DNA from: Desulfovibrio sp.
GTDB lineage: Bacteria; Desulfobacterota; Desulfovibrionia; Desulfovibrionales; Desulfovibrionaceae
Direction: 5' to 3'
Assembly: GCA_028708195.1 (NCBI GenBank)
Contig: JAQVZK010000071.1
Location: 1 to 8,415, forward strand
Length of the DNA: 8,415 nt
The position numbers and the translations under genes are program-made. The notes below the pieces were generated by a model, which was not told the DNA's origin, did not search any database, and worked only from the letters and a program-made list of their open reading frames with translations. The first letter of the stretch is position 1; every line of letters begins with the position of its first letter. Shown here piece after piece: positions 1 to 5,716 of the stretch.

Positions 1-310
1 CAACGGCCTTGCGGGCAGCTCCACGCCAGTCGTGAGCGTGACATAATTCAGGGTAATTGACCGGGCATGCCTGCCCAAACGGGCATCCAACGCTGTTCGC
101 GCATACCTCGTGCAACCTTCCCGTCAACCACGACACCATGTTATTCAAGAGTGCATTTTCAGCTTCGACCACACGGACGCGCGCCTGATCAGCCTGGAGG
201 GCTTCCAGTGCGTCCACAAGCCGGACGATGCGTTTTTGATTTTCGGTCTGCCAAAAGAGCCCTTGGGCATCTGCTCGCCAATCTTGAAGGGTTTGTGTTG
301 TAAGCTCCAT
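1..310 (-). CDS. Cys-rich small phage protein (3' end outside window)
   Basis: An open frame running from ATG 310 to the left edge with no stop, at least 103 residues. The ribosome site AGGGG, 5 bases before the ATG, shares bases with the TAG stop of the 183-residue gene. The first 65 residues are helical and possibly coiled-coil (RIVRLVDALEALQADQARVR, then EAENALLNNMVSWL). They are followed by a cluster C70-x5-C76-x5-C82-x7-C90 with His91 and His93, ending near HDWRGAARKAV. The spacing suggests a metal-binding knuckle like those in short phage proteins of the GemA/Mor neighbourhood, but I cannot name a family. It continues the same operon. Confidence 0.75.
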   Translation of the reverse strand, partial: MELTTQTLQDWRADAQGLFWQTENQKRIVRLVDALEALQADQARVRVVEAENALLNNMVSWLTGRLHEVCANSVGCPFGQACPVNYPELCHAHDWRGAARKAV

Positions 311-315
311 GCGTT

Positions 316-320
316 CCCCT
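316..320 (-). promoter_or_regulatory. Ribosome binding site AGGGG for the Cys-rich gene
   Basis: AGGGG lies 5 bases before the ATG at 310 and overlaps the TAG stop of the preceding gene (319-321). It supports the start of a reading frame that runs off the left edge. Confidence 0.65.
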
Positions 321-870
321 ATTTGCCCTGGGCTGCCAGCCACTCGGACTCTTTGACCTCTCGGAACCAAGTGGGCACTTCCGGCATAGGATCGCCGTGC
401 CTGATGTCGATATCTTTTTGACCTGGAATGCTCACTAGGATTTTATTCCCACTATACCCAGCGACAGAGTAATACAAGGCCATGCCCGTGCGGGAGGCTG
501 AATGAGGGCCAGCGCACATCCTGTGGAGCTTAAGCTTACTGAGGATATAATCGTTGGTATTGAATTGAAGTTCCGGCGCGTTCAGCTTGGAAGCCAGTTC
601 TTTCCCCTGCTTACAGTTAAGCTTCGGGTAATACCCGAAGCCTTTTTCAAGACTGACCTCGCCTTTAAGGTATGGTTTGTTCTGCTTTTCTATGAATGCT
701 AATCCGCAAACTTCTCCACCACGTCCATGAAGCACAAGGCCGTCAGCGCCATATTCCTTTTGAACTGTATTGCGTGCATTGTTGACGGCTTCGCGGCGCT
801 CTTTCACTTCCGCAATCAGGGCTTCCGCTTCAGGCTCGTCACCGATGAAGAAAAATTTCGTGATACTCAT
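319..870 (-). CDS. Phage protein of unknown function, 183 residues
   Basis: Begins MSITKFFFIGDEPEAEALIA followed by a helical segment (VKERREAVNNARNTVQKEYG). The centre has YYPKLNCKQGKELASKL, and the C-terminal half has CAGPHSASRTGMALYYSVAG and PEVPTWFREVKESEW. It is soluble, with no membrane segment; cysteines are few (about 55, 86, 119). The first half recalls short phage proteins grouped as DUF5420, but I hold that loosely. The ribosome site is the best in the window (AGGAGG, 5 bases before the ATG) and includes the TAG stop of the Mor-like gene, so strong expression is likely. The region looks AT-richer than the transposition genes, suggesting a separately acquired accessory gene. Confidence 0.75.
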   Translation of the reverse strand: MSITKFFFIGDEPEAEALIAEVKERREAVNNARNTVQKEYGADGLVLHGRGGEVCGLAFIEKQNKPYLKGEVSLEKGFGYYPKLNCKQGKELASKLNAPELQFNTNDYILSKLKLHRMCAGPHSASRTGMALYYSVAGYSGNKILVSIPGQKDIDIRHGDPMPEVPTWFREVKESEWLAAQGK

Positions 871-875
871 ACGAA

Positions 876-881
876 CCTCCT
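876..881 (-). promoter_or_regulatory. Ribosome binding site AGGAGG for the 183-residue gene
   Basis: A near-perfect Shine-Dalgarno sequence 5 bases before the ATG at 870. It overlaps the TAG stop of the Mor-like gene (880-882), so ribosomes finishing Mor end on the initiation site of the next gene. Confidence 0.8.
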
Positions 882-1197
882 ACACGCCAGGTAATCTGGC
901 CTGCTTGGCCTGTTCGGCACGCTCACCACGCTTGGCGGCGCGGGCCTGCTCAATGAGCCTATACACCTGGGCGCGTGATATACGATATTGGGTTGCCAAC
1001 TTACCGGCATTGCTGCCGTCAAAGTCGGATACTACAGCCTGGGCAATATAAGGGGAGCGCAGCGGGATATAGACCTGCTGCCCTCCCCATTCGAGCAAAG
1101 CATCTATCAGCACCGTCAACGCCACTTCGGCGGTGATGCCGCGCGAGCGCATGGCGTTTTCGATGCACTCAAGGAACTTTTGCCCGTCACTACTCAT
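880..1197 (-). CDS. mor: Mor-type transcription activator
   Basis: A 105-residue protein with the two marks of the Mor/C activator family: GGQQVYIP (residues 38-45), the dimer-interface beta strand, and a C-terminal helix-turn-helix at about 62-83 (SNAGKLATQYRISRAQVYRL). In Mu, Mor (129 residues) activates the middle promoter, which leads to C and late gene expression. The C-terminal tail after the HTH is short and basic. The gene starts in an ATGA overlap with GemA and has only a weak Shine-Dalgarno sequence, so its translation probably depends on coupling. GemA directly followed by Mor matches Mu. Only 9 bases separate it from the next gene, so its target promoter is not immediately downstream. 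Confidence 0.88.
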   Translation of the reverse strand: MSSDGQKFLECIENAMRSRGITAEVALTVLIDALLEWGGQQVYIPLRSPYIAQAVVSDFDGSNAGKLATQYRISRAQVYRLIEQARAAKRGERAEQAKQARLPGV

Positions 1198-1592
1198 ACA
1201 GTCACCGTGTCGATGCGCTCCAGCCAGCGCTTGAGCTGTTCTATAACCTCTGACAGTGCCCCAGGCGATGCCTTGCGCATGGAAACTCCGGTCACACGCT
1301 TCACATATGCGTCTGTGGCCTTGAAATCGCGGTTTTGCACCGCCCCGGCATCCGCCAGGCTAAACCACAGTGAGCGTACTTTACGCTGGAGCCCTTCCGT
1401 GGGAGATTTCTTGGGTGTGAATCCCCGCTCACGGAGGTGCGCCAGTACGCGCTTAAGGTCAGTCTCATTAAGATCCTTGCACGACTTCGCACCCGTCAGG
1501 TTGCGGAGCATATCGCGATATGTATGATCGTCCATGGCCAGGGCACTGCGGCCCGTCTGGATGGTTTTAATGAGTCCGGCTTTCGACTGCAT
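1194..1592 (-). CDS. gemA: GemA/gp16-like regulatory protein (DUF1018)
   Basis: A 132-residue protein. The N-terminal part (IKTIQTGRSALAMDDHTYRD, then NLTGAKSCKDL and VLAHLRERGF) and the C-terminal part (VRSLWFSLADAGAV, then DAYVKRVTGV and IEQLKRWLER) together match the DUF1018 family whose Mu member is GemA/gp16. GemA is reported to modulate host gene expression and DNA topology during Mu development. I chose the ATG at 1592: AGGAG lies 7 bases upstream and the gap to DUF3164 is 17 bases, the largest in the window. A longer in-frame start at 1739 would run 130 bases into DUF3164 and adds an Arg-rich leader with no family resemblance. The stop overlaps the Mor-like start as ATGA. The symbol is by family resemblance. 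Confidence 0.88.
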   Translation of the reverse strand: MQSKAGLIKTIQTGRSALAMDDHTYRDMLRNLTGAKSCKDLNETDLKRVLAHLRERGFTPKKSPTEGLQRKVRSLWFSLADAGAVQNRDFKATDAYVKRVTGVSMRKASPGALSEVIEQLKRWLERIDTVTV

Positions 1593-1599
1593 GGCGCGT

Positions 1600-1604
1600 C
1601 TCCT
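1600..1604 (-). promoter_or_regulatory. Ribosome binding site AGGAG deciding the GemA start
   Basis: AGGAG sits 7 bases before the ATG at 1592. It supports this start over the longer in-frame start at 1739, which would overlap DUF3164 widely. Confidence 0.8.
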
Positions 1605-1609
1605 GTGGC

Positions 1610-2224
1610 TTAAACCTTGGCGATGTCCAGCGGTATTGGCTGGAACTCGCCGTGCTGGTCCTTTTCGTACACGCGGATAAACGATTTGCTGTAAACTACC
1701 TGCATGCTGTCGGTAAGAGCCTTCATAGCTTGGTCCCACCGTTCATCATCCATGCCCTTGATAGCTCGCAGGCCGAGAATGCGCGATGTGGACACATTGC
1801 CGTCCTTGTCAGTTTCCCACGCGGCATCAACAATGGCTCGCAAGTTGGCATTGGCACCTTCAGACCAGTCCCGAAGACATTCATTAATAAGCGACCGCGC
1901 CGCCTGAAGGCGCTCGTCAAAGGTGATGCGATCCTGCATGGCCCGCTGCACTTTCATCTTTCCGTCAAAGCTGTGCAGCGTAACGTTGCCTTTTTCGCCG
2001 CCGATTTTTGCGCCGTACTCTTCGCCAGCTATAGCCACCATGGTTGCAACGGAATCAAGCATTTTTGCACGTTCATCACGTAATGAGCCTGAAAGTTCCT
2101 TGGCGCGGCAAACTATTTCGCGCACGGTCTCATCACGCAACTTGTCCACAGGGTCAACGCGATCCACTGGCACCAGGTGCCCTTGTGAGCTTTCCATGTG
2201 CATTACACCGTTAACTTCAATCAT
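1610..2224 (-). CDS. DUF3164 family phage protein
   Basis: A 204-residue protein with the expected family landmarks in order: an early LVPVDRVDPVDKLRDETV segment, a helical region, GEEYGAKIGGEKGNVTLHSF at about 70-90, DRITFDERLQAARSLINEC, and near the end VVYSKSFIRVYEKDQHG with the closing PLDIAKV. The length matches the family. I chose the ATG at 2224, which has GAGGT 8 bases upstream. A GTG at 2239 is in frame but sits inside that ribosome site. The start overlaps the membrane-protein gene by 8 bases. DUF3164 proteins are typical of the early regions of Mu-like phages beside GemA. The biochemical function is not established as far as I know. No membrane segment or signal peptide. Confidence 0.9.
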   Translation of the reverse strand: MIEVNGVMHMESSQGHLVPVDRVDPVDKLRDETVREIVCRAKELSGSLRDERAKMLDSVATMVAIAGEEYGAKIGGEKGNVTLHSFDGKMKVQRAMQDRITFDERLQAARSLINECLRDWSEGANANLRAIVDAAWETDKDGNVSTSRILGLRAIKGMDDERWDQAMKALTDSMQVVYSKSFIRVYEKDQHGEFQPIPLDIAKV

Positions 2225-2441
2225 TTTTCTTGACCTCACGTTTTGATATGGATTGCAGCATGGCCTTGACCTTGCTGTCTTCTGGTTTGATTCCGGCCCT
2301 GAGTTCCGCTTGGTAGGTTTCCAAGGCTTTCATGGCAATTCTTTCTATGACGATATTGGGGTGAATCCATGCGGCAAAAACGACAGACAGCAGTGTCAAA
2401 AAGAGGCCACCAAAAAAAATAATGTACACAACATCTTTCAT
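2217..2441 (-). CDS. Small single-pass membrane protein
   Basis: A 74-residue protein. After a short MKDVV start there is one strongly hydrophobic stretch, residues about 5-25 (YIIFFGGLFLTLLSVVFAAW), then an amphipathic charged region ending REVKKND. By the positive-inside tendency the Lys/Arg-rich C-terminal part is probably cytoplasmic. A GAGG lies 5 bases before the ATG, and the start forms an ATGA overlap with the 58-residue gene. The early position between the transposition genes and DUF3164 corresponds roughly to where Mu keeps its semi-essential early genes such as kil. A toxic, superinfection-exclusion or lysis-related role is possible, but nothing in the sequence decides between these. 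Confidence 0.8.
   Translation of the reverse strand: MKDVVYIIFFGGLFLTLLSVVFAAWIHPNIVIERIAMKALETYQAELRAGIKPEDSKVKAMLQSISKREVKKND
2233..2237 (-). promoter_or_regulatory. Ribosome binding site GAGGT deciding the DUF3164 start
   Basis: GAGGT lies 8 bases before the ATG at 2224. An alternative GTG at 2239 falls across this site and is therefore unlikely. Confidence 0.75.
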
Positions 2442-2614
2442 ATAAGCCTCGCCTGCTTTTGTCCGGGGTTCTGGGGCATGTTCTGTAAGGCTTCGTCAAC
2501 CCTGCGCTCATAGTCCCGGGCGCAGCGCAGATCATGGTGATTTTTGGATTTGAAAAAGATTTTTTGGGCCGTGCGCATTTTCCGCACCAGATCAGTGAAA
2601 GACGTTACGTCCAT
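2438..2614 (-). CDS. Small phage protein, 58 residues, MR-x-AQK-x-FFK family-like
   Basis: I read this short frame directly from the minus strand: ATG at 2614, TGA at 2438. The product begins MDVTSFTDLVRKMRTAQKIF and continues with a charged helical region (DLRCARDYERRVDEAL). The pattern of a helix with MR-x-AQK followed by Phe-Phe-Lys, then a Leu/Ala/Glu helix ending in VDxAL, is common in short uncharacterised phage proteins. An AGGGGG lies 4 bases before the ATG and shares bases with the TAG stop of the ATPase gene. The TGA overlaps the ATG of the following membrane-protein gene (ATGA). The good ribosome site, coupled junctions and lack of any other gene in this 180-base gap make it real despite its size. 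Function unknown. Confidence 0.82.
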   Translation of the reverse strand: MDVTSFTDLVRKMRTAQKIFFKSKNHHDLRCARDYERRVDEALQNMPQNPGQKQARLI

Positions 2615-2618
2615 AACA

Positions 2619-2624
2619 CCCCCT
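2619..2624 (-). promoter_or_regulatory. Ribosome binding site AGGGGG for the 58-residue gene
   Basis: AGGGGG lies 4 bases before the ATG at 2614 and shares bases with the TAG stop of the ATPase gene (2623-2625). It is the main evidence, with the ATGA overlap downstream, that the short frame is translated. Confidence 0.65.
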
Positions 2625-3909
2625 ATGCCCGAACCTGCCGCACCACATCGGCGGTCACGACAGGTTCACCAATGCTTACGGCAAGATTCATGGCGCGAGT
2701 GGCCAGATTTTGCACGGCCAACGGATACGCAAGGTCAGCACCACGCCCACGCCCGTCGGGAGCCACGATAAGACGCTGCCGCAGGGCTTCCATCCCGCTG
2801 GTATCAAAAATGCCGTCAGGATCTGCCTGAACGGTCTTAAAGCGGTGCCGAAGGTATCCTGGTACATCAGTAAGCGGGGGCAGCTTGACCACATCGCAAC
2901 GCTGGACAACCTCCCGTGTTTCTGTTCCCGAGTTGGAAAACTTCTCAGCAAGCTCCGTCTGCCCCAGTAACACTATAGAGAGCAGGCGCTTCATGCCGTC
3001 TTCCAGCTCAAAAAAACGTTTCAGGCTCTTGAAGGTGTGCAAATTTATGTCGTGGGCTTCTTCAATGAAGAGCAGGTGCCGATTGCCTCCGCTGCTGGAC
3101 TGGCGCAGCACCTCATGCACACGCCTGGCCCTGGCCTCGGCGCTGGAGGGTATGGAACCACCGGGGTCAACGCATGCTAAAATGGATTCTGCAATATGCG
3201 CTGCCCGCAATGGCTTGTCTTCAGCACCCTTGCCTCCTGTGGTCAGGATGTAGGGCTGTATGATGACGGTTTGCCCATCGTCCTTGAGTTGCTCCAGCAT
3301 CATGCGGCGCAGCGTTGTTTTGCCGCTGCCGGATTCGCCGATGACGGCCAGGAAATTGCCGTGACGTGCCGCAGACATCATTGCCTCATACACATACCGA
3401 CTTTCCGGCGTTAAAAAGACCTCTTCAGGTAAGTGCGGATCATCCCAAGGATCGCGGAACAGCTTGAAGTGCTTCCGCGCCTGGGGCGTAAGGCTTTGCT
3501 TGCTCAAAAGCATGAGTTCTTCCTCCGAAAGTTCTTGCCCCGAGGGGGCATGTTTTGAACGGCAATTTTCCCTGTCCGTGGGAAGATGCCGGGGTCTGCC
3601 TGCCGCTGGCAGAGCGTCAACACTTGCTCCCTCCGCTTTGGCACGGGCCACCGCGTCAGCGTGGTGGCGGCTGGCCTGCCATTGTTCATCAAGGCTTGTA
3701 ACCAGCGCGGAAGCGTCATGGGCAGGCACGCCATACTCAACAAGAACGGCCTCAAGGTTCGTCTTGAGTTCTCCCCAACCTTTCAGGGGTGGGGTATGTC
3801 CGTGCGCAAGACGGTTAATGGTTGTTGGTGATGCACCCAAAGCCCGGGCCAGCTCGCGCTGACCAATGCGGGCCACTCGTAATAGTTCGTTCAGGCTTAC
3901 GTACTGCAT
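2623..3909 (-). CDS. Transposition AAA+ ATPase with N-terminal HTH (MuB functional equivalent)
   Basis: A 428-residue protein. Residues about 15-41 form a helix-turn-helix (RELARALGASPTTINRLAHG), comparable to the repressor-like appended domain of MuB. A polar linker runs to about residue 145, followed by the HFKLFRDPWDD entry seen in ExeA/TniB-like ATPases. Walker A is GESGSGKTT (191-199), Walker B is LLFIEEAHD (279-287) and sensor 1 is around LLGQTEL (314-320). A C-terminal helical lid follows. By family knowledge such proteins bind DNA with ATP, select target DNA, activate the transposase and give target immunity. It is longer than Mu B (312 residues), mostly because of the linker. A GAGG lies 7 bases before the ATG, and the start overlaps the end of the transposase gene by 13 bases, fitting co-expression of the two. 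Confidence 0.92.
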   Translation of the reverse strand: MQYVSLNELLRVARIGQRELARALGASPTTINRLAHGHTPPLKGWGELKTNLEAVLVEYGVPAHDASALVTSLDEQWQASRHHADAVARAKAEGASVDALPAAGRPRHLPTDRENCRSKHAPSGQELSEEELMLLSKQSLTPQARKHFKLFRDPWDDPHLPEEVFLTPESRYVYEAMMSAARHGNFLAVIGESGSGKTTLRRMMLEQLKDDGQTVIIQPYILTTGGKGAEDKPLRAAHIAESILACVDPGGSIPSSAEARARRVHEVLRQSSSGGNRHLLFIEEAHDINLHTFKSLKRFFELEDGMKRLLSIVLLGQTELAEKFSNSGTETREVVQRCDVVKLPPLTDVPGYLRHRFKTVQADPDGIFDTSGMEALRQRLIVAPDGRGRGADLAYPLAVQNLATRAMNLAVSIGEPVVTADVVRQVRA

Positions 3910-5714
3910 GATGACGCCTCACGAGGTTTGGGAAAGGGTAAACGCTTGGTCACGCCACCGTCTGCCGCCACAGGCATGGGTACATCCGCTACAGTAAACA
4001 TATCGCGCAAGGCAGCGGCAATACTTTCCAACGCGGCTTCCTGCACTTCCTCGCCGTAGGAGTCCCGTATGTACGCCATGCAGGCTATGGCATCGCGCTG
4101 CCACGGGGTTGGATCCATCTGACGTAAACGCTGTGCAGCTTCAACACGGCTTAACGGTATGGCCAGGGCTACAGGCGCGCCGGACTCACCACCAACAGAG
4201 GCGGCAACGCCATCACGCCGTAAGTGCAGTGGGGCTTCCTTAACGTCTGCCATGGGGTCGATATGCTCCCATGGACGCACGGCCTTGCCGTCCTCACCAT
4301 TGGCCAGCACGTCCATTGCCTTGGCGGACTGTTCCACAGGGGTTTCCGGAGCCTTGCCCCATTCCTGGCCCATAACAGGAGCTGCGGCATCAAAGCCCCA
4401 TTCGTCCCTATCCATAGGCGGCACGCTGAAACGCAATTCATCGCCGTCCGGCATAGCCTTGGTGACAATGATTTTTGGAGCCGTGAAGGGATTAAGCAAC
4501 ACACCCACCTTGTCACGTACATGAACGCCATGAGCGCCGAGCATGCGCAGATCATAGGTGTGTACGCCATGACTTTTTGTGTCCAGGCTGATTGTGTAAT
4601 CCGGTTGCACTGTGCGGGCTTGTTCTCCCCAGGTGGCCACGGCCTGCATGGCTTCACGGCTGGCCACACGCAACTGATCGTCGCTGATACGCAACCATGC
4701 CCGATTGCGGGGGCATTGCAGGCGGGTGTGTACAGCGTGGGCATTGAAGTGCCTGCGCCAGCGGTCAGCCTGTTCTTGCAGTTGCGACAGCTCGGCTACG
4801 TCCATAAAGCGCAAGCGTGACTCAAACCCGCGCTCCACGATGTTTTGGGCAACTTCCACACTTCCGGTGGCGCTGGCATTGCCCGCTGCGTGATACATGG
4901 GTTCGATGCTCATGGACTGGCAGAAGCTTTTGATCAGGCTGGACTGATTGGGGCCGGATTTGTCCATATAGAGCTTGAAGGGTACGCCGTGCATGGGGTC
5001 ACGCGGGCCACGGTCGGCCATCGCCTCAATAAGCGTGGCCATTACGCCCGCAGCGTCCTCGCCTGCGGCAAGCTCGTAATGCAGGTACAGAGTGTGGGTG
5101 CAGTGGTCGACAACCACATATCTTATGATGCGCTGGCGGCCGATTTCTACCAGTCGGCCCGGCTTGCGCTCGTTGTATATTTTTTCATCCAACAGGCGCA
5201 TTTTTTTGCCGCCAGGCAGATACACCAACACACACACCGAGGCGTCCAGTTCCCACACATGGTTGGGGTGCAAGCTGCGCTGGCGGCCAGTGGCCTTGCC
5301 CCGTTCCATCTGATCAGGGTGGCAGCCATAGCGGCGCATGGCGGTGCTGATGGTTTTTGCGCTTGGCATGATGGTTTCTCCCGTTGCTTCGTCTTTGACG
5401 CCGTAGCCCTGTGCTGCCAGCCGTTCGCAAGCATCCTTGATAGTCAAGGTGCGCTTGCCGTTGACTCTGGTGGCACGGGTTACAATCCCGCCCACCGTCA
5501 GGGCCAGGGATGCGTCCACCGCAGTCTGTCCGGCATCGGAACGCGGCTTACGCCCCGTATCCCACCCGGCTTCCTTGAGCATGCGGTAGACAGTCTTGGG
5601 GGTCTTGCCCAAGGCCAGGGCCGCCCGCCGCACCAGCTCGCCGCGCTCGCGCGCTTGGGCAAGACGCAGAGCCGCAGCCAGCTCATGGATATGTTGTGCC
5701 TGGGCAGGACTCAT
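3897..5714 (-). CDS. DDE transposase of Mu-like phage (MuA functional equivalent)
   Basis: A 605-residue integrase-catalytic-core transposase that would cut and join the phage ends during integration and replicative transposition. The N-terminus has a helix-turn-helix (about 33-50, LGKTPKTVYRMLKEAG) followed by GWDTGRKPRSDAG, a signature I associate with BcepMu-type transposases. A second DNA-binding segment follows at about 88-130. The catalytic triad is visible: Asp157 in VWELDAS, Asp251 in LYMDKSG and Glu287 in TGSVEVAQ, with exactly 35 residues between the last two (D,D35E). A beta-rich region follows (370-435), then a long polar C-terminal tail (about 440-605) that probably contacts the ATPase. 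The length is near that of MuA (663). It has only a weak Shine-Dalgarno sequence, starts 2 bases after the upstream stop, and overlaps the ATPase gene by 13 bases. No catalytic residue is missing. Confidence 0.93.
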   Translation of the reverse strand: MSPAQAQHIHELAAALRLAQARERGELVRRAALALGKTPKTVYRMLKEAGWDTGRKPRSDAGQTAVDASLALTVGGIVTRATRVNGKRTLTIKDACERLAAQGYGVKDEATGETIMPSAKTISTAMRRYGCHPDQMERGKATGRQRSLHPNHVWELDASVCVLVYLPGGKKMRLLDEKIYNERKPGRLVEIGRQRIIRYVVVDHCTHTLYLHYELAAGEDAAGVMATLIEAMADRGPRDPMHGVPFKLYMDKSGPNQSSLIKSFCQSMSIEPMYHAAGNASATGSVEVAQNIVERGFESRLRFMDVAELSQLQEQADRWRRHFNAHAVHTRLQCPRNRAWLRISDDQLRVASREAMQAVATWGEQARTVQPDYTISLDTKSHGVHTYDLRMLGAHGVHVRDKVGVLLNPFTAPKIIVTKAMPDGDELRFSVPPMDRDEWGFDAAAPVMGQEWGKAPETPVEQSAKAMDVLANGEDGKAVRPWEHIDPMADVKEAPLHLRRDGVAASVGGESGAPVALAIPLSRVEAAQRLRQMDPTPWQRDAIACMAYIRDSYGEEVQEAALESIAAALRDMFTVADVPMPVAADGGVTKRLPFPKPREASSCST

Positions 5715-5716
5715 GA

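Noticed and set aside
988..1527. Plus-strand open frame of 179 codons
   Set aside because: It is antisense to the GemA and Mor-like genes, both recognised by family motifs. Its product is Arg/Ser-rich and shadow-like.
1593..1739. N-terminal extension of GemA from an upstream in-frame start
   Set aside because: It would overlap DUF3164 by 130 bases, has no family resemblance, and the ATG at 1592 has an ideal AGGAG.
2412..2419. Run of eight A (T on the coding strand) in the membrane-protein gene as a programmed slippage site
   Set aside because: It encodes Ile/Phe within the hydrophobic helix in the normal frame, and the shifted frame gives no recognisable product. There is no evidence that a shift is used.
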